Assembly: GCA_051530055.1 (NCBI GenBank)
Contig: CM121342.1
Coordinates: 11,346,001-11,410,000, forward strand
Source: Neoechinorhynchus agilis
Lineage: Eukaryota > Acanthocephala
DNA length: 64,000 nucleotides
Reading direction: 5' to 3'
Part shown: in pieces, positions 9,779 through 21,291 of the stretch
How the letters are laid out: every line of letters starts with the position of its first letter
Position numbering within the stretch: the first letter of the stretch is position 1
The notes under the pieces: model-generated
Told to the model about the DNA's origin: nothing
Databases searched by the model: none
Seen by the model: the letters and a program-made list of their open reading frames with translations, nothing else
Program-made: the position numbers and the translations under genes

Positions 9779-10194
9779 GACCATCAAAAAGTGTCGTTAT
9801 TTGAAATTCGATCAAAGAAAGCATTAATGTCTAGGCGCGAAGCACACGCAAAGGTGGATCTACGCGATATTCGGTCGGGAATTTTAGTTTTCACCAAAAC
9901 GGATTCGGGTATTTGGAGCAAAGCAGTCTTGTTTCAATTAAATCAGATCGATTTTTATGCTCATTTCTTTTCAATAGTGGAAATTCAAATGCCGACACAT
10001 ATGAAAACTTTTTAAGTTCAAAAGGTTTTATTTCCAGTGATGCTCCATTGCATAATCCACCAGCAGAATCTCCGTGGAAAGCAGTTGAATTTCGATTGAT
10101 GATTGTCGTTAAATTTATTAACTTCGTTAGGTTGAAAGAGTCAAATCACGGAAGGTTAAAAGAATATCTGAATGAAACTGAGTCCGCTGGTTGA
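9779..10194 (+). pseudogene. Unidentified gene fragment (copy B, longer)
   Basis: A frame reading SLFEIRSKKALMSRREAHAK, then DLRDIRSGILVFTKTDSGIW at about 9860-9925 appears to be spliced, through an intron of roughly 50 nt ending TTTCAATAG near 9976, to the frame ending VRLKESNHGRLKEYLNETES-AG (stop at 10192-10194). The last 290 bp are duplicated at 3228-3520. I do not recognise the family; the DIRSGILVFTKTDSGIWSKA part looks like the edge of a small beta-barrel, but this is a guess. It sits directly upstream of a LINE and may be a broken host gene. Confidence 0.4.
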
Positions 10195-10343
10195 ATCGGA
10201 CCAAAGTATTAAAACATGCATCAAACGAAGGACTAGTTGTCGGAAATCAATTTTCTCGTTTTATACGTCAACCGCATTTATAGGCACATCATTGATAATT
10301 TCGTGGAATATAAGTAAAGGTAGCCAGTAATGAACCAAGAAGT

Positions 10344-12835
10344 GTGGTCCAGAAGCCAGTCGTTTTACCGAACCTTCGATCATTTCGAGGTGGATTTATT
10401 ATAGAGAATATGGTTGATGCATTGCACCATCAAATGGTGAAGATTGATTCCGATGTTGGATGTTCGAATGCAATAATATCGATAAACGCAGCAACCAAAT
10501 TAAATCGAAATGATGAGAGCAAGACGCTACAAATACTCCGGTCGAAGCACCCATGTAGTAGCGGAAGTTTTGAAATTCCATCTCCTCCCATACAAGACTG
10601 GACGCCCACTCAAATTTCAGAGTTACAAAAGGCCATCTCATCTTTTGCAAATGGTTCGGGTCACGGGCTTGACGGACTAAGGCCTCAGCACCTAAAGGAC
10701 ATGATGTCCTTTTCAACTGGTGAAGCAGCTCTCTCTCTAGGAAGTGCGCTATCTCGGTTAGTTGACCGCCTGACTGGAGAGGACCTGAACCACGTTGCAA
10801 AGGACCTATTTTTCGGAGCATCATTATGTGCCCTCAGAAAAAATAAGGCGGGATTCGTCCCATCGCCGTATCCTCGGCGATACGCCGACTTGCAGGAAAA
10901 ATTCTCTGTAAACGTATTACAGAGAAAACCGGACAGCAACTTCGTCCAGTCCAACTGGGCTGATGCACATCCTGCGGGCGGAAACTATTGTCCACTCGCT
11001 CCGAAACTTTGCTATGAGAAGCTCAGAGCTGTGCGTGATTCTTAAGTGTGATTTTCAGAACGCCTTTAACTCTCTCAATGGAGAAGCCATGTTCTGCGCA
11101 ATCAGGGATCATGCCCCAGAAGCCTTCCAGTATTTTCTCAATGCCTACGGGACGGCGACTCCTTTGCTTTTCGAAGACCACCTCATTTGGTCCGAAAGAG
11201 GAGTGTAGCAAGGAGATCCCCTCGGTCCAATCGCATTCTCACTAACAGTAAATCCAATAGCGCATTCTCTCCATTCCAGCTTTAACGCTTGGTACTTGAA
11301 TGACGCTACGCTCGGAGGTGATCCCTCCGTTGTACTGCGCGATTTGGAGACGCTGATTAGGGAGACCTCGAAGATGGGCATTGAGCTCAATGCTGGAAAA
11401 TGTGAGCTCCTTGTATTGAATATTGGAGACGCCGCCAAAGTCAAAGAACTAATGGCTGGGTTCGAGGCCGTAGCTCCAGGTCTGAAACTCGTGACTCGGG
11501 AACAACTCAGCCTCCTGGGCAGTTGCGTCTTCGATTCAAATGTGGAAGATGAGATCGGCCATATCATACCGAAACTTTCGTTGCTGTGCGATAGGGTGTG
11601 CGCTCTCTCGGCTCATGAAGCCTTGTTTCTCATAAAGAACGCGCTCTTCATCCCCAAATTATTGTACAAGGTTCGCACAGCAACATTTTTCAAACATAAG
11701 GAAGGATTGGCTAAGCTCGACGGCAAGGTGAGGGCTTGTCTCGAGCGTATTTTAAATGTCCAGCTCTCAGATGAGGCGTGGCGACAAGCTTCTTTGCCTG
11801 TGTCATCTGGGGGATTGGGGATTCGGGCACTAGTGGACCTTGCTTTGCCGGCCTTTCTTGGATCGTTTGATGGGAGCCTAACAGTATCGAAGAAAATTTT
11901 GAAGGAAAAGTTCTGCCTTGACCGGGATTTCATGGTGACGGTTGAGGAATGGTGCCAGCAGACAGGCGCTAACCATGTTCCCGTGAATGGTCTCAGACAG
12001 TCGACCTGGGACGGACCTCTTGTCGCGAGAGCTCACAGCTCTCTACTTTCAGGTTCTCGCGATGGGGTCGTCCGAGCTAGACTGTTGGCAGTTTCAACAC
12101 GAAAATCTGGGGCGTGGTTGGAGGATGTTCCTCTGGCATCAGTGGGAACTCTTCTTACTGATGAGGTAACGAGGATCGCAGTATCCTTAAGACTCGGTCT
12201 CCCGATATGCACGCCCCATCGCTGTCGATGTGGGTCTTTGGTTGATGCTTTCGGGCGACACGGTCTCGTCTGCAGAAGGTCAGGAGGAAGGTTATCACGC
12301 CATTCTGAAATCAATAACGCAATTTCTCGGGCGTTGAGAACGGCGAACTTCCCGAACATCCTGGAACCCGGAACCCGCAAACCTTTGTCGACTAGACGGC
12401 CGTAGGTCCGATGGAATTTCGGTCTTCTCGTGTCGGGAGGGCAAATGCCTTCTTGGGGACGCCACGTGTGTGGACACCCTCGCAGCCAGCAACATCCGCT
12501 ACTCCCTCGAAATCGCCGGTGGTGCCGCCAGTGCAGCGGAAGGGAGGAAAATACGCAAATATATTCAGTTATCGAGGGCTCACTATTTTGTTCCCTTTGA
12601 GGTAGAGACGTATGGAGCGCTCGCAGCTCGGCACTCTCTCTGCTCCAGGATCTCTCGAAGAAATTGAGAAAGGCAACCGGAGACTCAAGAGCAGGTGTAT
12701 TCCTTCGACAAAATATCTCGCTGGCAGTACAACGAGGCAATGCTGCCAGCGTGATGGCGACGGTCGAGGAAGGACAAAAGCTGGAATTTGGCGGGAGGTG
12801 GTGAGTGTGCTTCAAACAGATTGTTTGAATTGTTA
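10344..12835 (+). mobile_element. LINE with restriction-like endonuclease, inactive
   Basis: In order: an RT N-terminal motif (GLDGLRPQHLKDMMS), RT motif A (CDFQNAFNSLN at about 11047), motif B (QGDPLGPIAFSL at about 11209), motif C (WYLNDATLG at about 11291), the thumb (QASLPVSSGGLGIRALVDLA), a zinc-ligand motif (CTPHRCRCG, then HGLVC) and a restriction-like endonuclease (RSDGISVF, then GDATCVDTLAAS). This order puts it with early-branching, REL-endonuclease LINEs of R2-like kind. Several frame changes break it, a stop lies just before the QGDP motif, the first catalytic Asp of the usual YLDD is Asn and the RPD motif reads RSD. A 3' fragment lies at 834-965. The start of the element was not located. 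Confidence 0.85.
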
Positions 12836-15280
12836 AAAATATATTATGTTTTCAAAAAAAATCGACAGCATGATTCATAAAACGTTCCAAACAATTCGTA
12901 CCGAAGCCGTTTTTGATGAAGTGATATTCGATAGGTGAACGAAATTTCATAATTTTTGCATATTTGCCGAAACTATACTAAACCTACAGCTTGAAATATT
13001 AACGAGTGTGAGTTAATTCCATAACGGGTGTTAGCGACGACTGTATTTTTGGCCCAGAAAACAGATAGTGGCTATTTTAATTTTGCAACCGTAAACTTTG
13101 ATTTCGTAAGAACGTTCATATTACTCAGTGATAATGTTTTTTATTTTGACTTTTAAGACAGTGAAATTCCTCAAATATTTCATCGATAGTTCCACAGATT
13201 AGACACAATCTGCACTCCGAAATATTAAGACGTATTATAAAACTTCTTTGTTACTACTGTCTGAGCTAATTATAGGCTCAAAAAGTAAGGTTAGCAACGA
13301 CGTTAATTTTCTCACATTTCTCATTTACATGGCCCTTGTACGAAATCGTTCGTTCTGCTAAGGTCGCCACTCTGTATATATTGCAATTATTAACATCCAG
13401 TGAAGACTCGACACTATCTGACTAAGCAACTGTGTACAAAATTCATGAAAATCACGATATTGATTTCTCCAGTGTGTTCCTGGAAAGATGCGCTAAATCG
13501 ATTGCAACTGACAACGAAATGAACAAGAAGGTGACAGTAGAGATGTTAAAACTTGGAGATGTGCTGGAAGATTTTGGGTAGCTAGCATATACTATAGTAA
13601 GGATTTCTACGAAGCATGAGCCAGGTCATAAGAATAGACACCTGTACACGCATCTGATGGCATACACTCCTTTATCAGTCCACATGCGACTGGAAACATG
13701 GAGAGGGTTTACTCGGATCACGGAGTTTGAATTTCCCAACGGCCAGAAGACGTGTTTGCTTGGGCAGGAAAACATTGGAAGCGGCCCCATGGATGGGTCA
13801 GTTCACACAATCAGCACCCTAGGTTGGAAGAACTGAGTGCCCTGGACCACTGCCTGGCTGCCGAGTGGCTAAGGCGAGCACACCGGAGGAGCGCTAATGA
13901 CAACAAGAAGATTGCATGCCTTCAGAAAACGGATAAAAGTCACTGCCGAAGGTTCGCCATTTCTCAGAATATGTGCGCGCCAAGCAAGAGAGAATGTTTG
14001 CAGGGCTCATTACAGGTACGCGACGCTGATGCAGTACAATAACCACATTCTAACCGGGAAGAGCCCATTCCGAGGCGCCCCTTGCCTTCAATCATCGCAA
14101 CTTATTGCTCCCGAAATTGGTACAAAGAGGCAGTGCGAGATATAGTAGGCATGATTTCTGCAGTGGCAAGCCAGGTGGGCAATATGCTAAGGGAGGGTAT
14201 GGATCCAAAATTCTATCGCATGATAGCAGTCGAAACAATAAATTGGTTCATGAGCCTGCAAGATGCTCGGGGCTAGTCGCACAAACTAGCCTCTTAAGAA
14301 CTGAAGTGCGATTCTGCATACCAGATAAAAGAATGATTCAGATTGAAGTGTTGGCTCTGCAAACATTTCATCCTACGACAATTCGCGAAAATAAACAAAA
14401 TTTGCTATGGACACGAAACGTTTTACGAAAAATACGCTGTCGTGGAGGCTAAAGAGTTTTGGGAACCATCTATTGCCAAGAAAAGCAGAGCATTCTAAGA
14501 AAACACAAGAAGGTATTGATGAATTATTTGACGATATCTTGACGGATGCGAGGGTACTATAATTTTTTACCTTGAATAATTTATACACTGAGCAAAAATA
14601 CCTACAAGAAAGTCGTTGTGATACGAAGTTTTGCCTAATGACAAGTTACCATCATAAAGAACTTGAGAACAAACAGAAAACGCTAGCGAATGCCTTGTGG
14701 CATATTGAGGATTCCAATGGAACTCAGCAGAATACTTGACTCGAAGACAGCCAAAAGAGAAACCAACGCTTAAATCCTAAGCGAACTCAACAAATCGCAG
14801 CGTACAAAAAGGCTCAGAAAGATTGAAACGAATAGATTTCAAAAGGCAAAAAAACAAGGAGACTGGACGATATCCGCATTCAAAAATATTACCGTAATTC
14901 CTTGAAAAAATTGAAAGATCGAATACCTTTTTAATTCAACCTCAATAACTTATCAGTTTAAGAAGTAGAAATGCTCGAGCTCATTTCAAATCACTTGGAA
15001 GAACACATCGACACCGTTCCACAAAAATGGTGAAACAAAACGTGCACTCAATTCGACGTCGAGGAAACCTTTTAAATATGGAAAAAGCACGGTTTTAATT
15101 CATGCATAGATCGTATTACGTCGACGTATTCATTTATTAACTTTACATTTTGATATCGCCAGAGAATTGCCAACGTTCCACATAATAAAATGTATTCGAG
15201 ACTGAAAAAGTTGCTTACATTCTACAAGCTTTGTTTTGTAAAAAGATAGAATTATTGAAAAAATTATTCTTTTTTAATTG
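12836..15280. other. Degraded stretch with unassigned coding-like segments
   Basis: Between the LINE and the Penelope-like fragment there are only short, partly overlapping open frames. The most coding-like piece is about 13750-14280 on the plus strand (HPRLEELSALDHCLAAEWLR; later EAVRDIVGMISAVASQVGNM). I could not assign it. Its position among retroelements suggests a decayed mobile element ORF. No terminal repeats were recognised. Confidence 0.35.
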
Positions 15281-15399
15281 TTATTTCGAATGTCTACGAT
15301 TGATCGAAAAGCAGAAAGTACTTAAAACTAAAGAAGGTTTCGAAAAATTTGAATTGTTAGACACCCGGAAGTGGACGCTGCCAGTATAGACCGAGAGAC

Positions 15400-15860
15400 A
15401 CTCAAATGATTGCTAATGGTATGCACATCCGGAACACCTTTCTTGTTCAAGGATCGGTGTTATCTTCATACTGAGAGAGTTTCTATGGGATCACCTTTGG
15501 GTCCAACTGTGGCTAACGTCTACATTAACTATGTAGAACAGCGGACATTGGATAGCACCGCGCAAGAGGCCCGTCCCAGCTTCTACATTCGATATGTAGA
15601 TGACATCTTAACCATATTCAAGGAAAAAGCAGATGTGATCAATTTCAAAAATAAAATTGAAGCAATTTTAAGCTTGAAATTTACCATTGATGAATGTGAC
15701 AGGCAAGATTCCCATTTATTGGACGTCTGAATATCGCTAAAACCGGGACAACCACTAGAAACCTTCTTCTATCACAAACCAAGTGATAATGGAGTCTACA
15801 CGCATTTCCAGTCCTTTACTCCCTTCAAATAAAGAGCATCCTTTTTATCTTGTCAATCAT
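15400..15860 (+). mobile_element. Penelope-like element RT fragment
   Basis: The frame carries the reverse transcriptase motifs typical of Penelope-like elements: VSMGSPLGPTVANVYINYVE (motif B region) and FYIRYVDDILTIFKE (motif C, YVDD intact), followed by SHLLDV and, further on, THFQSFTPFK. Only the central and late RT region is readable. The element is incomplete with multiple breaks, and no GIY-YIG endonuclease was found downstream. It is relevant to the hammerhead-like repeats because Penelope-like elements are known to carry hammerhead motifs at their ends. Confidence 0.8.
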
Positions 15861-16030
15861 GGATCGCTTGCAATTAAGAAGAGATTTTTGTATGAAATAA
15901 AATGAATATTACAAGCAGATAATTTGAAATGGTCAATTTTATTTTCTGATTAAATGCGATTTTTTACCTTCGTTTATTGGAACATACAGTTATAGAATTT
16001 TTCATTTGGATATTAATTCGACTAAGTAAT

Positions 16031-16142
16031 TTATCGGAAATCGTTGTTGTCAAAGCACATACTGATCAATATTCTAAAAGAATTATTTATCGGAAATCGT
16101 CGTTGTCAAAGCGTATACTGGTCAATATTTTAAAACAATTTT
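16031..16142. repeat. Tandem duplication, 2 x 56 bp
   Basis: Two units start at 16031 and 16087 (TTATCGGAAATCGT...GTTGTCAAAGC...TACTG.TCAATATT.TAAAA). They differ at only a few positions. No function is apparent. Confidence 0.8.
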
Positions 16143-16194
16143 ATATTTCATGTCTATCTTATTTTTATCGGAATTAAATACTCTTGTTTCTCAA

Positions 16195-17940
16195 TAACCC
16201 CTCGGATCTTCGAACCAATGGAGCATCGAAGTAAACGGCTGATCCATAAATCCGCCTACTGTATCCTCGTCAGGAGGCCGAGTAGGCAACATTTCTACAG
16301 TGTTTTTGCTAGGATACACAAACACAATTCTTAGTTTGCCCCCTCGTCCAGGATTTGAAAAATCAGGTTTGATTGTAACATTTAGAATTACATGCTATAA
16401 AATAGTTATCGCAGACGATGATGAATCGCACGCATCGGTATAAACTCGGAAACGCTCCATAGAATCTCTTGGCAGACAAGTGGAGCGTGTTATGTGAACC
16501 TAACGAATATTAGATTTTGGCAGTTTACGACCTTTCATCGAAATGGCGTTATCCACAAAAGATTTTGGATCAAGAATACCAAACCCAAAATAATTACTTA
16601 CCCAATATCCAGCTCCATTTTTCCACCATCCTTCGTGCATAGACCGATGAACTATCATATTTGCGTGCTTAACGGACGACACTTGACTTCTTTCTTCAAA
16701 TTTGTTCAAAGCTCACTGGAGCGGAACAGAAAATACTTACTAATTTGTTATCTACGGTGATAAGTAGTACCGATAACAAGACGGATAAACTGAACTATTG
16801 GTTAAAAGGCGAAACATGTGAACTAGTTCAGATGGAAGGATGCACAAAATTTACAATTACAAAAAGGCTGCAGAGATGAGATTTCTTATGGCACCGCGTC
16901 TTCTGTTTGCGTAATCGGGATAAGAAGTAGATTCGAAAAGAAATTTCCATTAATTTCACGGGATGCTTTAACCTTTCAAATTGTTCCGGATTTGAATGAT
17001 GAGACGAACTCTGCACAAGGTTCGTCTGAGCAATATTTGGAGGGATCGAGAGCTTTTGAAACTAACAAGAAGCGAGTTGTCAAGAAAACCAAAAAATACT
17101 ACAATGAAAAATCACCGAAAAAATATTTTGATCGTTTAGATCACCAATCGGCTAAAAAAGGTGATCAGGAATATACTGAAAACGGCTGATGTGCAATTGA
17201 AATCTTCATTACACGTACCAATTATACCCGCAGTTATTCGATTTGAAGATTCATCGCTTGTATAACTAGTTTTCAGCGTAGTACGGCGATGTATGGTTTT
17301 TTAGAATACCAGCCACTGCAATCGCGTAATGGGAATTCACTCGTCCATCGGCGGCACAATTATCAAACAAGTGACCACCATTACCAGAGGCCATAACTAA
17401 GGAAGATCCTAATCCATTGCGTCCCACCCGTGTATTATTAGTTAGAATTGTGTTTTCGTATTTCTTAATTTCCTAAACCGAGCTACCGTCAATCTGCGCG
17501 ATCGATTTTATTGTGCAACGTTGCATTATCTAGCGATATTTCGTTATGATATACAAAAATCCCAAAAACGATTATGCATCGCTGCTCTTTTAAGCCGCAG
17601 TATCCTTCGAGAGGTTCATCTTCATAATAAAAAGATTGAATGCTTTTTTTGTGTTTAGACTGATGAGTTTGCACTCATAGGCTACACCTACGCCGCAAAT
17701 ATTGTTGTCTGGTTTTACCGCTATGATTCCGGCACAGATATTGCCATCATACGAGTAAACGGCTGAGTTGGGAATAGTTTCCAAGACGCTATCCTTTAAA
17801 TCAGGATGATCCTGTTCGATACCGAAATCAACTATGCCCACAGCGACGCCTTTTCCAGTATAACCCTCGTTCCAAACCCTTTCGATATTCAATGAAGATC
17901 GTTGAAGATAGCAACTATTGGGCCATTTCGCGTCGCTCAC
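16195..17940 (-). pseudogene. Decayed proprotein convertase (subtilisin/kexin, S8B)
   Basis: Minus-strand segments keep the order of a furin-type convertase: catalytic domain start (WNEGYTGKGVAVGIVDFGIE-QDHPDLKDS, about 17840), NICGVGVAYECKLISLN, GLGSSLVMASGNGGHLFDNC (about 17400), a Ser-region remnant (ITAGIIGTCNEDFNCTSA, about 17210), NGAGYWVSNYFGFGILDPKS (about 16600) and a P-domain piece (GRGGKLRIVFVYPS, about 16330). The catalytic Asp (VD) is present. The His motif HGTRCAGE reads DGNICAGI, so the triad is broken. The segment that should read YSASWGP is unrecognisable and stops separate the pieces. It is most likely a pseudogene; a diverged, spliced pseudoprotease is the alternative. Confidence 0.6.
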
Positions 17941-18085
17941 CGGCGATAATGATGTTAATGCTACATAAATTTCCGGATTCTGGTAGATTAAAGGAAATGC
18001 TTACAAAGAATGGAAATAGAAAGATTGTTAACATAACTCAACCGTGATCTAAGTAGTCGTCAACTAATGTAGAAATGCTTTGGAC

Positions 18086-18540
18086 TTACCTTCTCGCATT
18101 TTACAGTTGACGGTTCGAAGTTTTCGTTTTAAGTCATTATTGTCTTAATCATTTACCTTCTCGCATTTTACATTTGATAACTGGAAGTTGCCGCTTTAAG
18201 TCATTGCCTTAAGCATTTACCTTCGCGCATTTTACAGTTGACGACTGGAAGTTTTCGTTTCAAGTCATTATTGTCTTAATCATTTACCTTCTCGCATTTT
18301 ACATTTGATAACTGGAAGTTGCCGCTTTAAGTCATTGCCTTAAGCATTTACCTTCTCGCATTTTACAGTTGACGGTTCGAAGTTTTCGTTTCAAGGCATT
18401 ATTGTCTTAATCATTTACCTTCTCGCATTTTTACATTTGACGGCTGGAAGTTGTCGTTTTAACTCATTGCCTCAAGGATTTACCCGTCTGGATTTTTTTC
18501 GTTTGATAATTGGAAATTTTCGTTTTAAGTCACTACGTTA
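18086..18540. repeat. Higher-order tandem repeat (67/64 bp alternating)
   Basis: Units begin with TTACCTTCTCGCATTTTACA at 18086, 18153, 18217, 18284, 18348 and 18415, with a seventh, eroded unit from 18480. Spacing alternates 67, 64, 67, 64, 67, 65 bp. Type A units contain CAGTTGACGG and TTATTGTCTTAATC; type B units contain CATTTGATAACTGG and TTGCCTTAAGC. The real unit is therefore a dimer of about 131 bp, present about three times. Confidence 0.9.
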
Positions 18541-19190
18541 GGGTGGGCTTTTGCTACTTGAAAACGGGCGTCCTTCGTGATTCTATCGAGTAGCTTGGTC
18601 GATCTAGTCGATACTAGGACTTCGATGGACAATATATATATTGGTCGGATTTATGTTCGGGAAACACCCCTTGCTGAAAAGTGTCGCCGTAGCATTAACA
18701 GGAAGGTGAAGTCCAGGACATCGAGAGGAAATCGGTGCGTGTATTCTGATAAAACCGCAATCCGTTGATCGGATTACCTTGTCGCACATCGGGCAGACTA
18801 ATGAGGAGTGATTTGAAGATTGGGGAAAGCCGGCGGGTCAATATTCTGGCAGTTCAAATTGCGAGTGAACGATGGCGTCAAAATTCCGAACAGTAGACGT
18901 GCAACATATTCGATTGTTTAAATTCACAGGACGGTCCAAGATAGTTGCGATTGTTGATTTCCTAACAACTTTTCTGCTTCCTAACTTCTAAACTACTTCA
19001 GGGCGGTATGGCGTCCATCATTGCGCTGCCCTTTTTGAACGAAATAAGCCAACAATCTTTGCATGACGGACTTGAAAGATGCATCAACTGGCTAAGACCA
19101 TTTAAATCCTCGTGGCTTAAACAATCAGAACTTTTCTTGAATATTATTTTTTTTTAAGTTTTACTGGCAAGCCGGTATTGTTATCATCTT
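18541..19190. other. Non-coding stretch
   Basis: I see no recognisable gene. A 63-codon plus-strand frame at 18577-18768 has no known motif. Confidence 0.4.
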
Positions 19191-19198
19191 TCAATTTT

Positions 19199-19630
19199 AG
19201 TCAATCCCTTTCTTCTCCGGCTTATTTATTTAGACATAAAGCCAAACCAATTACATCAGAGAAGTGATATAACCACATAGTCTCTAATGTCGGTTAAGAG
19301 TTTGTACATTCCTCCGGATCCTCAGATACCTCCAGGAGGCGGGGCTCATCAGTGAGTTTCCTCCCTTCAGCGGTATTTCGTCCCCTTTGGTTGTGCGTTC
19401 GAATCCGTTACCACCAATGACGCACAACCAAAGGGGACGAAATACCGCTGAAGGTAGGAAACTCACTGATGAGTCCCGCCTCCCGGAGGTATCTGAGGAT
19501 CCGGAGGAATGTACAAACTCTTAACCGACATTAGAGACTATGTGGTTATATCACTTTTCTGATGTAATTGGTTTGGCTTTATGCCTAAATAAATAAGCCG
19601 GACAAGAAAGGGATTGACTAAAATTGAATG
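19199..19630. repeat. Large near-perfect inverted repeat containing SINE sequence
   Basis: Two arms of about 205 bp run from about 19199 to 19404 and from about 19428 to 19630 and are almost perfect reverse complements. The spacer of about 23 bp holds TTCGAATCCGTTACC, which is the Pol III B box of the SINE. The inner part of each arm is SINE body (CCAAAGGGGACGAAATACCG, CTGAGGATCCGGAGGAATGT). The outer part (TTGGTTTGGCTTTATG...AAGCCGG) is also duplicated, so the whole unit was copied as a palindrome. Confidence 0.9.
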
Positions 19631-20324
19631 AATCTTGAATATTATTATTTGAAAGCATGCGTTACCATTTTCATATCGCTATATCAGTTCTTTAATCAAT
19701 TTTCTTGCCTTTTAGCAGCTATGAATTTGTTTGATTGTAATGAGGTTTTTACAGCGACAAATTGATGGCGAATCAATGTTTATCCCATACATGCTCTCCA
19801 TCTTCATTTTCAGTATTAGAAACCGTCTTTTCTAAAAGCACGATTAAAATCTTTAAGAGTAATACGTTTCTTTGCTAAAATAAGACTCACATTAATATTT
19901 ATAACGCAGGGACTAGAAAATCGAATAAATCTTGGGCTGACGACGGAATATTCCATTCGGCGAGATTGAACAATGCTTTCTATTTTCTAAAGAAAACATA
20001 GATTTAAAAAAGACTGTAAATCAAAGGACCTTCTTTTGGCTGGATAACAAAATCGTGGACGCATGACGATTTTACGCTCAGTGTCGTCAAGAATCGTCAA
20101 AGTTGTAAGAACGCCTAGGCTGCAAAAATGTTTCCAAGCGTAGAAGTGATGTGTTTTTTGGCGTCTGTAATCTCCGGACTGGATTTTTGGTTTATTACAA
20201 CGTCAACACGTCCAGATTCGCTCTTGTATGTTAAACCAAAGCTCCTTCATTACTTTTTTTGTTCATTCACACATCAGATTAAATATAGCGCTACTAAATT
20301 TGACCTGATGTCTGCATTTTTCCA

Positions 20325-20410
20325 TGTGTGTTCTTTGGTGATGAAGAAAATAGATATCGATTTATTAATTCTCAATGTTTCGTCCGTTTCGTGGGACCTC
20401 ATGTCCAAAA
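20325..20410 (-). repeat. Hammerhead-like repeat, family 1, eroded copy
   Basis: The copy matches 8178-8260 (GTGTTCTTTGGTGATG and ATTCTCAATGTTTCGTCCG). The GAAA core, one strand of stem II (CGGAC) and ATTGAG remain on the minus strand, but the CTGANGA part is changed (CATGAGG). It lies just upstream of the tetraspanin gene. Confidence 0.7.
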
Positions 20411-20580
20411 AGTAGCGACAGGTCAGGGTGGCTTTAAAAAAAGAATACAATTATATCTCGAATGAACTGTTGATAAATACGACCATCATTGGAATGACTA
20501 GTTTTAAGGTATATTTTCCGCATACGCACATTAACTTGTATGACTCTTCTCTTTTGCCCCGCTTCCATCTAGTTCAGATT

Positions 20581-21291
20581 ATGACTTTTTGCAACAACCC
20601 ATCTCGAGTCATACTCATTTTCGTCAATGCAATCGTATTTTTGATTTCAATATTGTCTATTATTGCATTATTTATCTTTACAAAGTACACGCCAGAATAC
20701 CTAATCCATTTGGCCGATCCTTGTGCTGCAATACCAGCCCACACTTTCCTGATCATAATTGCGATCGCTACAGCACTAGTTTCAACAATAGGACTTTTGG
20801 GAAGTTATCGAAGATCTCAAACGATTCTTCGAACATTTGCCATCGCAATCATTATATCCATGGTTGTTGATACTTCACTCGCAATTGCATCTTACAATTT
20901 CGACATTGGCAAAATAGGCAAACGATTCATGATCGGAGTTGAACAAACTTTTCATAAAGCGATTAACATAGAGGACCGTAAGAGGTTACGTATAGTCAAC
21001 GTTATTCAATCTGAATTTCAATGTTGCGGATTCCATGGCCCAACCGATTGGCCAAGATCCAAGATTCCCGCGACTTGTATTCTAACTTCAAAAGGTGGTG
21101 GATTCGTATCGAAGCATGGATGTAAAACAGCGGTTTTTGAAGCAGCTAAGAATATGGCTTGTCTTATTGGAAATGGACTTATAGCCCTGATTATTTGTGA
21201 ATTTCTCGTGCTGTGGGCTGTGTTCAGGGTTGCAAGAAATGGAAATGCACCTTCGCCAATGCAAAGATTCGGTCTTAGAAAGGTCGAGTAG
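20581..21291 (+). CDS. Tetraspanin
   Basis: A 236-residue, single-exon protein starts at the ATG at 20581; the frame is open further upstream, with another ATG at 20491, but the short cytoplasmic N-terminus expected of the family favours 20581. Four membrane spans are visible: about 12-32, 59-79, 86-106 and near 200-220. The large extracellular loop lies between spans 3 and 4 and holds the CCG signature (FQCCGFHGPTDWP), a later cysteine in ATCIL and one in HGCKTA, giving the four cysteines of the simplest tetraspanin class. Tetraspanins organise membrane microdomains with integrins and other partners. The loop is short, about 90 residues. Confidence 0.88.
   Translation: MTFCNNPSRVILIFVNAIVFLISILSIIALFIFTKYTPEYLIHLADPCAAIPAHTFLIIIAIATALVSTIGLLGSYRRSQTILRTFAIAIIISMVVDTSLAIASYNFDIGKIGKRFMIGVEQTFHKAINIEDRKRLRIVNVIQSEFQCCGFHGPTDWPRSKIPATCILTSKGGGFVSKHGCKTAVFEAAKNMACLIGNGLIALIICEFLVLWAVFRVARNGNAPSPMQRFGLRKVE

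Noticed and set aside
16827-17189. A 121-codon plus-strand frame antisense to the convertase relic (ends KYFDRLDHQSAKKGDQEYTE)
   Set aside because: No ATG start, no known motif, and it overlaps recognisable convertase sequence on the other strand.
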